Source of the DNA: Sarcophilus harrisii
Lineage: Eukaryota; Chordata; Mammalia; Dasyuromorphia; Dasyuridae
Length of the DNA stretch: 64,000 nucleotides
NCBI RefSeq assembly: GCF_902635505.1
Contig: NC_045426.1
Location: 673,105,087 to 673,169,086, forward strand
Direction: 5' to 3'
The notes below the pieces were generated by a model that saw nothing but the letters and a program-made list of their open reading frames with translations, was not told the DNA's origin and did no database searches. Of the stretch, positions 25,301 through 35,330 are shown piece by piece (the first letter of the stretch is position 1; the number at the start of each line of letters is the position of its first letter). A program made the position numbers and the translations under genes.

Positions 25301-28300
25301 AATGGTTCCAGTCTTCACGTAGCTCCAAGGACTGGAACGGGGATCAAGTTGAGGCAGGGAGACCCTCCTGCCAACATGAGATGATGGGGGCCTGCACCAG
25401 AACAGTGGTAGTCCGGGAGAAAGGTAGAAGAGATGTGACAGAAGCCAAAGGGACACAATTTGGCAAGAGATCAGATATAGGGGCTGGACAAAGTATGAGC
25501 CAAGGACAATGACTGAAAAAGTGTTTAGAGATCGAATAGGGACTGGACAAAGTATGGAAATGAAGTGGACAAAGTATGGAGCCGAGGATGATGATGGAAA
25601 AGATAATGTTTAGGAGGGGTTAATGAGTTCAGTTTTGGATGGTCATCCCTATCCTCGATAAATTCCAGGAGCCCCTTAAACGGCCTTCAGGATCAAATAT
25701 AAAACCTCTGATTGGCTTTTAAAGCCCTTAATCATCTGAAGCTCCCCAATCTTTCCAGTCTTCTCATGTCTCATACCATATGCCTCCTCCCTCAGCCCCT
25801 GCCACGTTCTCTTTGATCAGTGACACTGACTTCTTTGCTCTAGCTCTTACAAGATGTTCTGTCTCTCAAATCTCTGGCTGTCCCCCATGCTTTGGATTCA
25901 CTCCCTCCTTATCTCCACCTCCTGGCTTCCCCGGCTTCCTCCAACCCCCAGCTAAAATCCCACCTTCCACAGGAAGCCTTTCTCACAGTACTCCTTTAAG
26001 CCTAGCGCCTTCACCCGCAGATTATCACCAATCGCAGATAGCACCAACGCTGTCTGTAGTTTCTCTTGGTGTAACCATTTGCAAGCTGCCACTCCCATAT
26101 CTGCCTTTCTTGGTATCTTTAGGGCCCTGCACAGAGTAGGTGCTTAATAAATGTCTGTTGACTTGACTTATTCTATACTCCAGATAGATAGAACAGGATG
26201 ATCCCTCCCTCCCCTGCACATACTACAATATATTTATAGTACTTTATACTACAATATATTAATAGTACTTTAAAATTCATAAAGCCCTTTCCATATGTTT
26301 TCTCATTTGATCCTTACAACAACCCTTGGAGGTAAGTGCAATGATTATTCCCATTTTACAGATGAGGAAACTGAGGCAAAGAGAAAGTAAATGACTTTTC
26401 TAGGGTCACATATCTAGTAAGTATATGAGGCATGTTTTGATTGCAGGTCTTGCTGGCTCCATATCCAACCCTATATCACACAACAACCCTCGGAGGTAGG
26501 TGCCATTATTATCCCCATTTTACAATTGAGGAAACTGAGGCAAAGATTTATTTTTAATGACTTTTTTAGGCTCATATAGCTAGTAAGTATCTGAAACATG
26601 TTTTGAATGCAGGTTTTGCTGGCTCCACATCCAACCCTGTATCATCCTCAGTAATTTTAAGGATTCGTTCAAATTGTCTCCTTTGCCAAGGACGTTGCCT
26701 CCCCTGCCCTGCTCATCTACACCTGCTGAAACCCTACTACTGGTCCTTCAAGGTCCCACTCTGATGCTACCTTTTTCACGTAACTATTCTAGATTCTCCC
26801 TAAGTCAGGAGGCCTCCCTCTTCTGACCTCAGGGCAGCTACATGGTGCAGTGGGTAGAGCATTGGCCTTGGAGTCAGGAGGACTTGCGTTCAAGTGTAAC
26901 CTCAGACAAGTAACCCTAGCTGTGTGACCTTGGACAAGTCACTTAACCCCAAATGCCTCCTCCAAATGATACTTCCTTTGACCTTAATTAAATTCAACAA
27001 ACTTTTATTGTTTATTATGAACATTGAGGATAGGAAGATAAAATGAAAAAAAACAAACCCTGCCCACAAGGAGCTTATGTTCTGTCAAAGGGGGAAAAAC
27101 AAACACAGATGTTTGAAACTTACTTTCCTTTCCCCTAAACCTTTCCCCTATCCAAGAAGTCACCATCCTCCCAGACTCCAGGCTGTTAACCCCGGAGCCA
27201 TCCAGGACCCCTCATTCTTCCTCGCCCTCCATGGCCAATCTGTCGATTTCATCTTCCCAGTAACTCATACCTGCTCCCCTCTCTCCTCTGACACTCTCAC
27301 CACCCAGATGATGGTCTTGGGCCCCTCCAAAAAAGACAACTGCGGGAGCCTGCTGACTCCTCTCCCTGCCTGAAGTCTCTCTCCATTCCTGTTAATCCTC
27401 CACTGGGCTATCAAATTGGTCTCGTCAAGCGTATGTAGATCGTATCATCTCCACCTGCCTTCCCAATAAGATCTGGTGGCTTCCTATTACATCTGGGATC
27501 AAACATAAAGCCCTCTGACATCTAACATCCTTCACAACCTGACCCCTTCTTAATTTTCCAATCTTCCTACACTTTCCTCTCCTCCAAGACCTTCAGATCA
27601 CAACCTTGAGTCCTCACTGTTTCTGGGGGGAACTCCCATCTTTCTAATCTGTTCCTTTTCACTACCTCAGACTCCCAGCTTCCTTTCAAACAGATTAAGT
27701 CCCACCTTTTGCATCACAAAAAAATCAAGCATGACTAAAGGGACTGAACAACAACAACAACAGGAACAAAGTAGGGAGGAACAAAATAGAGAGGGCTCTA
27801 GGAAAACCAAAGGAGGGAGAGAACTTTTCAGCTGGGATGGGGTAGAGGTTTGAGGAAGGGGTGGCACTTAAGCTAGGTTTTCCAGGACTTCAAGAGGCAG
27901 AAATAAAGGTGGCACATCGAAATAAAGAGAATTGAGATGAGATTGAGGAACTGTAGCAGCAGTCCAATTTGGCAGAGACCCAGAATACACGTAGGGAAAT
28001 AGTATGAAATACAAGAAAAGTAGATTAGAGTCAGTTGTGGAGAACATTAAATACCAGTTCTGTCCCCCTGGTCCCCCAAGTGCCTTCCCCTTTATGATAC
28101 TTGCCTTTACTCTGCCATCTCAGCTCCACCCCCCTTTCTATGCTACTTCCAATCTACTCTGTAGATAGCTTGCATGTCCACGGTTAGTTACATGTTATCT
28201 CCCCCCTTACACTGGGAGCTCCTCGAGGGAAGGCACTGTTTTTCCCTTTCTTGAGTTTAATATGATACTGTCCCTAATACACAATAGGTACTCCTAAAAT

Positions 28301-31300
28301 GGTTGTTGACTTGGCTTGTTGACCTGATTGATTCCAGCATGAATTAGATATTCGCCTGTGTCTCTTAACCCCTATAATGATGGCTAGCTTTATATGGCCC
28401 TTTAAGGTTTGCAAATCGCTTTACAAATATTATTTCATTTGAGCCTCAACAACAATCCTGGGAAATAGGTTTTATTATCATCCCCGTGTTACAGATGGGA
28501 AAACAAATGCAGGTTAAATGATTTGCACAGGTTCACACGGTTACTGAGTGACTGAGGCCGGATTTAAACTCTGAGAACAGGTATTGAGTTTCACCTACAC
28601 GTGCCCAATATCTGGCTATGTGCTGAGCACATAGTAGGTGCTTAATATAAATCTGTTAATGGAAGCAAGTGCACAGAGCATTTTCATGGACAACAAAGAG
28701 CTCCTCAAATTCAATTCAAAATTTTTAAAAACACCTATTCTGGGACAGATTTTAGAGATACACAAGGTTTACCCTGTGGTCTCAGGCCTCAAGGCTACAT
28801 ACTCCTCAGGAGAATGAATTGCTGAAGGAGAGGAGTGAACTGGAAACAATACTGCAGTTTATATATCAAGGTCTGAACCCAGCTTCTCTAAGTCCCCATT
28901 TCCTCAAATCTAAAATGGAAGAAAATGCCTGTCATTTCTGCTTTCCAAGCTTGTTCTGAGACACATGTGAAAGTTGTTTGTCAAAGGTTTTGGAAACTTT
29001 AAGGTATATTCTTAAGATTAAGATAGAACAGCTAGTGGTGGAGTCAGGAAAGCTCTTCTTTCTGAATTCAAATCTGGCCTCAGACACTTCCTAGCTGAGT
29101 AACACTGAACAAGTCACTCAACTTTAGCTCAGTTTCCTCATCTGTCAAATGAGCTGGAGAAGAAAATGACAAACCACTCCAGTGTCTTTGCCAAGAAAAC
29201 CCCAAAGGGCATCATAAAAGCAGATATGATTGAATTAACCAAACAACAACAATAACAGAAACAAAGTAGGGAGATTCAAGAGAGGGCTCTAGGAAAATCA
29301 AAGGAGGGGGAGAACTTTTCAGCTGGGATGGGGTAGAGGTCTGAGAAAGGGGTGACACTTCAGCTAGGTTTTGTAAGACTTCAAGAAGAGATAAAGATGA
29401 AGTGTATTCCAGGCACATCGAAATAAAAAGAGAGTGAGATGAAATTGAGGAACTGCTAGCAGCAGTCCAGTTTGGCAGAGACTCAGAATACACGTAGGAG
29501 AAAAGTATGAAATACAAAAAAGGTAAATTGGACCCAGACTGTGAAGAACCTTAAATATCAGGGAAGAAAATGTATGCTTTATTCTGAAGGTAATAGGGAA
29601 CCTGTGAGGACTGGGGAGCACAGGAGTGATATGATAAGCTTTGTACTTATGGAAAGATTACTTTGGCACTTGTGTGGAGTAAAGGTGGCAGAAGGGCAAG
29701 ACTAGAAGCAGAAAGACTAATCAGGCTTTGATGACATCCTCTTTCCTCCCGCCCCCTATCATTAATAGTAAGGAGACCCACCCATGAGCCATATTTTGGA
29801 AACTAACTAACTGAAGGGGTAGAGGAAAGGAAAAAGTTGAGAATAATCCTAAAGTTTAGAAGATGGGTTGCTGGATACATATTGCCAGCATCAGAAATAG
29901 TAAAGTCAAGAGAATAGTGTCTTTTGGGGCATGTTGAGACTGAGATCTCTCAACAATCTCTTGGACAATCTAGTAGGAATGGCCTGGAAGAGACTGGAAA
30001 TTAGGGTTAGGAATCTCAGAAGTGGGGAAAACAGCTGGAGGTGCAAATTTGGGGTCACTGAAAGCAGAGAAGTGATCAATAAAGCTAATGTCAAGGACAG
30101 ATTAGACAGGTGCTATCTGGAGAAGAGGGAAGAGGAAAGAGACAGGCTAGGAAAAAACCTGTAGGAATCCACAAGATTATGGTGCTTAGAGATAAGTAGG
30201 AGAGAGGGAACATCAGATTGAGTTAGCAGGGAGCACTAAGGTATGAGGACAAAGATTCGTAAAGCCCTTTCCATGCATTATCTCATTCAATCTTCAGAGC
30301 AATTCTGGAAGGTAAGAACTAGAGGTATAATTACTCCTCCCCCTTTTAGAGAAAAGGAAACTGAGGTTCAGAAAAGCTACGTAAATTGCCCAGCATAGCA
30401 CAGTGTCAAAGGCAGGATTGAAATCCTTATTTCTCCTGGCTCAGCAGCCCCCAGGGCCAGAATAGATTCCAGGCACTGCTGTTTCTGTTTCCAAGGATCA
30501 TGGGAACCCAGGTTTCCTTGCCCACCCATCTCTGACCCCTGCGCATACAGTCTCCAGAGATAGTGCAAATTTACAAACTCAAAATGCACTATGTGTTTTG
30601 TGTCATTTGATCCTGAGAACAATGTGAACTCGAATCCAGATCTCCTGCCTCCTACTTCACTGTAGCTACTTCACAAACAAGGAGTTTCCCTTAAGTTGCT
30701 ATGTCTCAGAACTTCCACAGAATCATAGATCGTCTGAGAGAAGTTCTAGAGTCTAACCCCTCATCCTACAAAGACAGAAGGGGGTCAGTTAGGGACCGAT
30801 CCAAGGTCACACAGCAAATTAGTGACATGAGCTGAATTAAACCCCAGACCCTCTGACTTTCATTTCTGGGCCATCTCCTCAGATTAAAAGGTTCTCCTCA
30901 TTTCTTTGAGCAAAGTAGACTTGGCTAAAGGTCAGATAACCAGGAAAGAGTCCAATCTAAGAGCCAAGACTCCTGGGTCCCTGTAAAGTGCTTCCTCTTC
31001 CTTTGAGAAGGACCTGGGCAGGGAAAGGGGCAAAGGGATTTATGGGTAAACAAGCTGTGGAGGGAGAACAGGATACAAGGGCTGGGATTTCATCCCTTCC
31101 ATTCGGCTGAGTGTGTCCCTCTCCCAAACACCCACAGAACAGGTTGGTCTAGCCTGGGGCAGCTCCTTGGGTAGGAGGGGGGGGAAGAGATATCCCTTAG
31201 CTTTGAAGGGAAGGATGATGCATTTGATCACTGCTTCTCTCTTCCATCCATGGAGCTCTTAAAGGCCCAGTTTTAATTAACCCAGGTCACCTCCCCTCCC

Positions 31301-32400
31301 AGGCAGCCATGAGGAGGTGAGGATATTCGGCTCCCAACTCCACCCTCGGAGGGGAGGGTATTCCCAGGGGCAACTGAGGCCAGGGAGGAGCTAAGGCTTC
31401 AGCTAAGGAAAGCAGGCCTGCCTTTGGAGAGGCTGGGGGCAGCTAGGTGACTGAGGAAGGGGTTGAGTCCCATGTGGGTCAGTGCGGTGACACGGAAGGC
31501 TAGGCCCCCGGCTCGTTAAGGAAGGGTAGCAGCTCCAGTCTTTGCTAGGCCACCTGACTGGGGACATTCCCATATTAGGGGCCAGTGAGCCCCGCATCAG
31601 ATTTAAATAAAAGGGGGACAAGAGGGGAACGGCCCACCATAAGGCAGGAACCTTGACCTCAGTCTTGCCGGGCTAGGGCCTGGGTAGGATGGCTTGGGGA
31701 AGGGTGGGGTTCGGCTGGGTGGAGTGGGAAGGGGTACTCAGACACCTAGAATGCCAGGTGCTGTGGCTGGGATTCTAAGGCAGCTAGGTCCTGGGGGAGG
31801 AGGCAGGGGCTCCAATACCTGGATCTTGGGAGGGTGGATGGCCGGTCCCTTCCCTCCCAACCCCTCCCTGGCCCCAGCTCTAGCAGCAGGCGGGGGAGGC
31901 AAAGTCCAAGCAGATAGAGAGCGAGCCGGGGGAGGGGACGCGGCCTGGGACAGGGAAGGGAGAGGAGGACGACGAAGAAAAGGAGGAGGCCCCGAGCCCC
32001 CGGGAACCCAGGAGTCCCCTGCCCCCCCCCCCCGAGCAGAGGCGGCGGCCAGAGCGCACAAAGCGGGCGGCGGCGGCGGCGGCGGCGGCTGGGAGCCCGC
32101 GGCCGCCCCGCAGCCCCTTCCCCAGGCCGGCCATTGTTCCCCCGGGGCCCCGGGCCTTTCCCCGCGGGGTCCGGAACCCGAGCCCCGCCCCCCGCACCTG
32201 CCGCGCCCCGGCCCCGGCCCCGCAACCCCCCGGCCCCGGCGGCCCGCGCTACCTGCGCCCCCGAAGGCGGCCCGCAGCACCCAGGCCAGGCTGGCGGCCG
32301 TCTTGGCCCGCGGGAAGTCGTACTGATCCAGTGGCTTGATCTCGGGCACCAGGAAGGTTTTCCGCAGCGGCCCGGGGCCGGCGGGCGCCGCCTCCACCAT
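13390..32400 (-). CDS. CAMSAP3: CAMSAP3, microtubule minus-end-binding protein
   Basis: CAMSAP3 (Nezha) caps non-centrosomal microtubule minus ends, notably in epithelia. The ATG at 32400 opens MVEAAPAGPGPLRKTFLVPE. Coding exons in transcript order: 32253-32400, 23561-23814, 23343-23465, 23125-23211, 21797-21935, 21109-21248, 20435-20528, 19984-20038, 19707-19780, 19522-19591, a large exon from 18962 down to about 17300, 15949-16205, 15755-15854, 14430-14542, 13870-13988, 13390-13692 (TAG stop). Phases agree at every junction I could test. The calponin-homology region is in exons 2-7, the acidic and coiled-coil part in the large exon, and the tubulin-binding CKK domain in the last three exons (EYTGPKLYKEPSAKSN to VDAITIQGHFW). 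The large exon begins cleanly (PLSQAVSFSTPFGLDSD) but is heavily corrupted below about 18500. The protein ends with a doubled KPSTPK. Confidence 0.95.
14640..15330 (+). repeat. L3/CR1-type LINE fragment in CAMSAP3 intron
   Basis: The block carries 'gatttagaaggaaccctcaag', 'gctgattcctagtgatcg' and 'gacattctagaattttgc', a pattern of the old L3/CR1 3' region. It is strongly diverged. Confidence 0.65.
15336..15580. repeat. 82-bp tandem triplication in CAMSAP3 intron
   Basis: Three successive units run from 'actggtatagagaata' through an A-rich segment and 'aactccagtatgag' to 'gcccaaggttgaactc'. The A-rich spacer differs in length between copies. Confidence 0.88.
16587..17020. mobile_element. Non-autonomous hAT transposon with a SINE inserted at its 3' end
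   Basis: The left end caggacttcttaaact and the right end (reverse complement ctctgcttcttaaact) form terminal inverted repeats of hAT/Charlie type. The 8-base target duplication atctagct is perfect at 16579-16586 and 17021-17028. The interior has AT-rich repeated text. A SINE (16859-17009) has jumped into the right end and duplicated the junction, so the right end and part of the target site appear twice. Confidence 0.75.
16859..17009 (+). repeat. Marsupial tRNA-derived SINE with target-site duplication
   Basis: It reads ggtagctgggtggtgcagtg, then 'gtcaggaggacccgagttc', 'gtgtgaccctgggcaagtca' and an A-rich tail. A 17-base direct repeat (aagaagcagagatctag at 16842-16858; aagaagcggggatctag at 17010-17026) flanks it. 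This family is a strong marsupial marker. Confidence 0.9.
17029..17165. repeat. Partial second copy of hAT-like interior
   Basis: 'gatatatgaaatatgtatac' and 'caaaattttactgataata' repeat the interior of the neighbouring hAT element. The far end is lost in the low-quality block. Confidence 0.5.
17250..18500 (-). other. CAMSAP3: Error-ridden block over the large CAMSAP3 exon
   Basis: From about 18500 down to 17250 the sequence becomes G/T-rich with stretched homopolymers. The CAMSAP3 reading frame fractures every few codons, yet landmarks remain in the right order on the minus strand: RKKQL near 18490, LEKKRRAIQAQ near 18350, LRAGPL near 17870, a region resembling PHLRKFSPSQ near 17810, and GLLLQ/FFYK-like text near 17560. 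Spacing matches the normal exon length (roughly 330 codons). Exons on both sides are intact. I infer unpolished, low-quality assembly sequence rather than a biological lesion. Parts of the following intron (to about 17170) may be affected too. Confidence 0.75.
20165..20365 (-). repeat. MIR, reverse
   Basis: 'cattttacagatggagaaactg' and 'gtcacacagctaggaactat' in a CAMSAP3 intron. Confidence 0.8.
21073..21089 (+). repeat. Poly-G run in CAMSAP3 intron
   Basis: Seventeen G in a row lie 20 bases from the donor of the 21109-21248 exon (C-run in the transcript). Confidence 0.9.
21530..21700 (-). repeat. MIR, reverse
   Basis: 'gggggaaactgaggcagag' and 'gatcccacagccagtaactg' in a CAMSAP3 intron. Confidence 0.75.
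22237..22284 (-). CDS. CAMSAP3: CAMSAP3 optional exon, 48 bp
   Basis: Between CTCAG (acceptor) and gtaacg (donor) the minus strand reads HAVAFCLKESGSKPPV, phase 0 at both ends. It can be inserted between ...SAAQPS and IRYRKDRAV without disturbing the frame. A very similar insert occurs, from memory, in CAMSAP paralogues. The human CAMSAP3 reference protein, as I recall it, joins the flanking exons directly, so this exon is probably alternatively spliced. Confidence 0.75.
22903..22935 (-). CDS. CAMSAP3: CAMSAP3 optional micro-exon, 33 bp
   Basis: Minus-strand CPTRWYWKLVP lies between a CTCAG acceptor and a gtaagt donor, phase 0 on both sides. It precedes the 48-bp optional exon; together they would read CPTRWYWKLVP then HAVAFCLKESG, next to the calponin-homology region. 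Eleven residues alone are weak evidence, but the perfect splice sites, frame and the resemblance to a known family insert support it. Confidence 0.7.
24590..24800 (+). repeat. MIR in CAMSAP3 intron 1
   Basis: 'aagtcacttacctgtgtc', 'caatttcctcatctgtaaaa' and 'gttgtgaggatcaaat' in consensus order. Bases 23815-24590 upstream show nothing I can name. Confidence 0.8.
25650..26165 (+). repeat. L2 LINE 3' end
   Basis: The body has 'ggatcaaatataaaacctct', 'cacaggaagcctttctcac' and the end 'agtaggtgcttaataaatgt'. It lies in CAMSAP3 intron 1. Upstream, 25480-25600 holds short imperfect repeats of 'ggacaaagtatg'. Confidence 0.8.
26265..26645 (-). repeat. Reverse MIR in tandem duplicate
   Basis: Two adjacent copies about 162 bases apart share 'acaacccttggaggtaagtg', 'cattttacagatgaggaaac', 'tctagtaagta' and 'tgctggctccatatccaacc'. 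Their shared non-MIR flank shows a local duplication, not two insertions. Confidence 0.8.
26825..26965 (+). repeat. Marsupial tRNA-derived SINE
   Basis: 'gggcagctacatggtgcagt', 'gagtcaggaggacttgcgtt' and 'caagtcacttaaccccaaat'. Confidence 0.85.
27110..28325 (+). repeat. L2 LINE split by a later insertion
   Basis: L2-type text runs from about 27110 to 27708 ('cttcctattacatctgggat', 'ttaagtcccaccttttgca') and resumes at 28055 ('agtgccttcccctttatgat', 'ctgggagctcctcgagggaa'). The 346 bases between are a foreign composite unit (see 27709-28054). Confidence 0.7.
27709..28054 (+). repeat. SINE-tail plus linked segment, copy 1
   Basis: It begins with the 3' end of a marsupial SINE ('ctgaacaacaacaacaac') followed by about 290 bases starting 'aacaaagtaggga' and ending 'aacattaaataccag'. 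The same junction and segment recur at 29190-29560. Confidence 0.75.
28375..28660 (-). repeat. MIR, reverse
   Basis: 'cctttaaggtttgcaaatcg', 'gttacagatgggaaaac' and 'gcacatagtaggtgcttaa' in CAMSAP3 intron 1. Confidence 0.7.
29025..29560 (+). repeat. Complete SINE plus linked segment, copy 2
   Basis: A SINE body ('aatctggcctcagacacttc', 'tcctcatctgtcaaatgagc', 'aaaccactccagtgtctttg') ends in 'aaacaacaacaataac' and runs straight into the segment seen in copy 1. The segment ends 'aaccttaaatatcag'. Confidence 0.75.
29561..30240 (+). repeat. Unassigned old interspersed repeat
   Basis: Text such as 'ggtaatagggaacctgtgag', 'agattactttggcacttgtg' and 'gtggggaaaacagctggagg' is typical of an ancient mammalian repeat I cannot name. 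No reading frame of note. Confidence 0.4.
30250..30860 (-). repeat. Two reverse MIR fragments
   Basis: Fragments at about 30255-30430 ('gaaaaggaaactgaggttca') and 30715-30860 ('caaggtcacacagcaaatta'). From 30860 to 31990 CAMSAP3 intron 1 holds no repeat I can name and grows GC-rich toward the promoter. Confidence 0.65.
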
Positions 32401-33100
32401 GACGGCGCCGGGGATGCGCTGTCTGGTGTGGCCGGCCCGAGCCGGACCGGCCCTGGCTCTCCTCTGTTGGGCTAGCACCGGGCCCGGCCGCCGCCGCCAC
32501 CCTCGCTGCCGCCGCCGCCGCCGCCGCCGCAGCTGCCGGGCTCCGGCTCCAGGTGCAGCAGCGTCCCCCCACAACCCTCCCCTTCTCCGCCGCCGCGGCC
32601 GCCGCCGCCCCGCCCCGGGGGCCGGACCTCAGGTACGCCCCGCCCCCCGCCCGCGCCCTCTCCCGGACCCGGGCGGCCGAGCCCCCTCTTCCCAGATCTC
32701 CGAGAAGAGACCTCGGCCGCCGGGATGTGGGCGCCGAGCTCGGGGACCGACGCGGGGCGCGGAGGCTCCCCGCGTGTCCCAGGCGGTGTCTGATGGGGGG
32801 CGTGTCTAAGAGGGGAATCCTCTGGGTCTCCCCTGTCTTGGGGTGCAATGTAGCGGTGGCGGAGAGAGGGGGTGTGTGTAAGGGGTGGTGCTTCCTGGAC
32901 ACCCCCGGAGGCACCGCCTTCCTCCCCCGTCCTCTCCCCCCCCCACCCCGGGGCGGTTTAGTCCCAGACAGACAGACAGACAGGCCTCCATTGTGCAGCT
33001 CCTGGGCGCACCTGAACTCTCCACACAAAGAAGGCCTGTGTGTCCGCTGGGTCTGCGCCCGGCCGCCTGCTCGTGGGTGGGAGCGCGGCGGGCGGGCAGG
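31990..33100. promoter_or_regulatory. CAMSAP3 CpG-island promoter
   Basis: Very GC- and CpG-dense sequence surrounds exon 1. No TATA box is evident. It holds GGC/GCC triplet runs at 32067-32089 (intron side) and 32508-32530 (upstream of the ATG, so in the 5' untranslated region or promoter on the minus strand). The start site is not defined by the sequence. Confidence 0.7.
32508..32530. repeat. GCC triplet repeat upstream of the CAMSAP3 start codon
   Basis: About seven to eight GCC units (GGC in the sense of CAMSAP3) lie some 110 bases before the ATG. Confidence 0.85.
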
Positions 33101-33374
33101 TGGGGATGGGAATCGGGGTGTGTTGGGGCTTGCGTTGTTCCAGCGTGTGTGTGGATGTGTCTGTGCCGGGAGGCGGGCGTGGACACCTGAGACCCGGGCG
33201 TGGGTTTGTATGTGCTCACATGAGAAGGGTGTATGACTGGCTCAGTGTGCTTGGGGAAGGGAGACGTGTGTATGTGTGTGCATAGGAGAGGTGTGTCTGT
33301 ACGTAGGGGAGGGGACCCGGGTTGTAGCTCTGCGCGTGGAAGATGTTCTTGTGTATCACTAGAACGCTTGATCC

Positions 33375-33510
33375 CAAGGGATCTGAGAGAGAAGTGCAGA
33401 GACCTGGCTTCTAGTCCAGCTTTGATTCTAACGCGCCCGGTGACCTTGGGCAAGTCCATTCCCCTGCCTCTTACTTCACCTATAAAGTGAGAAATTTGGA
33501 CTCCAGGATT
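33375..33510 (+). repeat. MIR fragment
   Basis: 'agacctggcttctagtcc' and 'gtgaccttgggcaagtccat' followed by a decayed 3' part. Confidence 0.65.
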
Positions 33511-34024
33511 TGCCGGACAAATCCATGTCTGTGGGGAGCTAAATGGAGTTAAGTCTACCTGTCTGTGTATATACTGGAGCCAGGAACTTAACATGTGGCT
33601 GCCAGTAGTCACACCTATGTGCTCATTTTTCACGTGATGACCAACAATGATTCCATGACCTTTTCAGCAGCAAAGGACAAACTGGTGCGAGAGCACCAGT
33701 ACATGTATGGACATAGCCTCTCACAGAGCTGTAGATCTCTATATGCCCAAGTGTGTAACATTGGGGGGATACATGGACACAGATTCAGAGGCTCCAGGCT
33801 CCAGGCAGCCTGGACAGCTACTGGATTCAATCCCTTATGAGCTAGGGAGATCTCAAACTAGTTGGGAGCCCAGAGGAGACAGGCTTGGAGAGAGGAATAG
33901 AAAAGCCTGCCTTAAAGAAGGGCTTTAGGAATAGGGGAGTCCAAGGACCCCGTTCCGGGCCCCAGGTGGCTCTGCCTTTTTGGCTCCCAGGAACCTAGAA
34001 ATGGGACTCGTTACCCCTAGAGGC

Positions 34025-34300
34025 AGTCTAATATGGTGGATAAAATGCTGGTAAAGTTCAGAACACTGGGGTTCAAGTACAGACAGTACTTGATATAGAG
34101 ACAGTATGATATAGTGGAAGTTGTTGGACTTTCAATCCAAAAGACCTGGATTTATATTTCAGCTCACTCATTAACTTTGTGACCATGAATAAATCATTTA
34201 ATCTCTCTTGACCTCAGTGCCATATCTACTCAATGAAGAGATTGGACTAGATTTCCTCCAAGTCCCTTCCAACTCTAGAACTGTTATGAACAAAAGAAAA
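34025..34300 (+). repeat. CORE-SINE (MON1/THER1-like)
   Basis: It has 'tgatatagtggaagttgttg', 'agacctggatttatatttca', 'gaagagattggactaga' and 'cccttccaactctagaact', the marsupial/mammal CORE-SINE layout. Confidence 0.7.
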
Positions 34301-35084
34301 GCAAGATGGCATCTTCTCTCTTAGGTGAGGGCTAGAACATCCACGTCTGTCTCCTTGTCCCCCCAGTCTCCCTCGCTTCCTATTCAGTGCTGACATTAGT
34401 GACTACAAATTGGCAGTTGGATCTTGTGAACAAAGCTAGGGGAACAGGACTGAGTGTGGGAGAGGAGAGTGTTCTTATGTGAAAGAGACCTAAGTGCTTA
34501 CCCCCCACCCTGGAACTGCTCCCTCATCCAGGACCAAGCACTTAGCCCTCCCTCCAACCCCCACACTAGCCTGACTGGTATACCCAGCCCAGAACTAGCT
34601 GCATGGCAGGGCAGCTGGGTGCCTCCTGCTGGGGTTCCACCCATGATGCCCAGTTAATTGAAGCCCCAACCCTCCCCCGGGGGCTTGTTCCCTGGGACAG
34701 GGCAGGCCCCACAGGCCTAGGCAGCTTCCCCAGACAGCCTGGCTCCCCCAACTCCTCTGGGGTGTGGGGAGGGGGGACCCAGGGATCTAAGCCCTAATTG
34801 ACCTCCTTGTAGATATTATTTTTCTCCCTCAGGACCCAGGTCCCCAGATCATCAGTCTTTCCAAACTTCTCTCCCTCTCCAGAGTGCCTAAGGCCCCTTC
34901 CCCTTCTTGTATATCATTCTCCCCTAAATAAGACCCATGGCACCCTAGAGCCTGGGATTGATGAAGGAGAATTTCCAGGTGTAATTAAATGGGTGTTGAT
35001 TAACCAGTCCCAGTCATTAAAGACTGAGACCCAGCTACTGGCATTTGGGAGGGCCTCTGGGGTCTCCGGGGAGCTTTAGAGTTG

Positions 35085-35330
35085 TGGGTAGTGGTGGAAA
35101 GATCACTGCACTTAGGGGCAGACGATCTGAATTTGATTCTATTTCTGCCACCAACTATCCATCCTAATTATGGGCAAGTCTGTCCTGTGCCTCAGTTTTT
35201 TCATCTGTAAAATGGGGACAATAAACATTTCTGCCTGCCCCAGAGGAATGCTGTCAGGATCAAATGAAATAATCTGTGAAAATATTCTGTAATAATAAAA
35301 GCGTTATGCAAATTTGTAATAATACAGATT
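35085..35330 (+). repeat. MIR
   Basis: 'gtgcctcagttttttcatct', 'gtaaaatggggacaataa' and 'gtcaggatcaaatgaaat'. Confidence 0.75.

Noticed and set aside
32249-33633. Long minus-strand frames upstream of CAMSAP3 exon 1
   Set aside because: They lie in a CpG island where stops are rare; low-complexity Ala/Arg/Gly/Pro composition and no similarity to known proteins.
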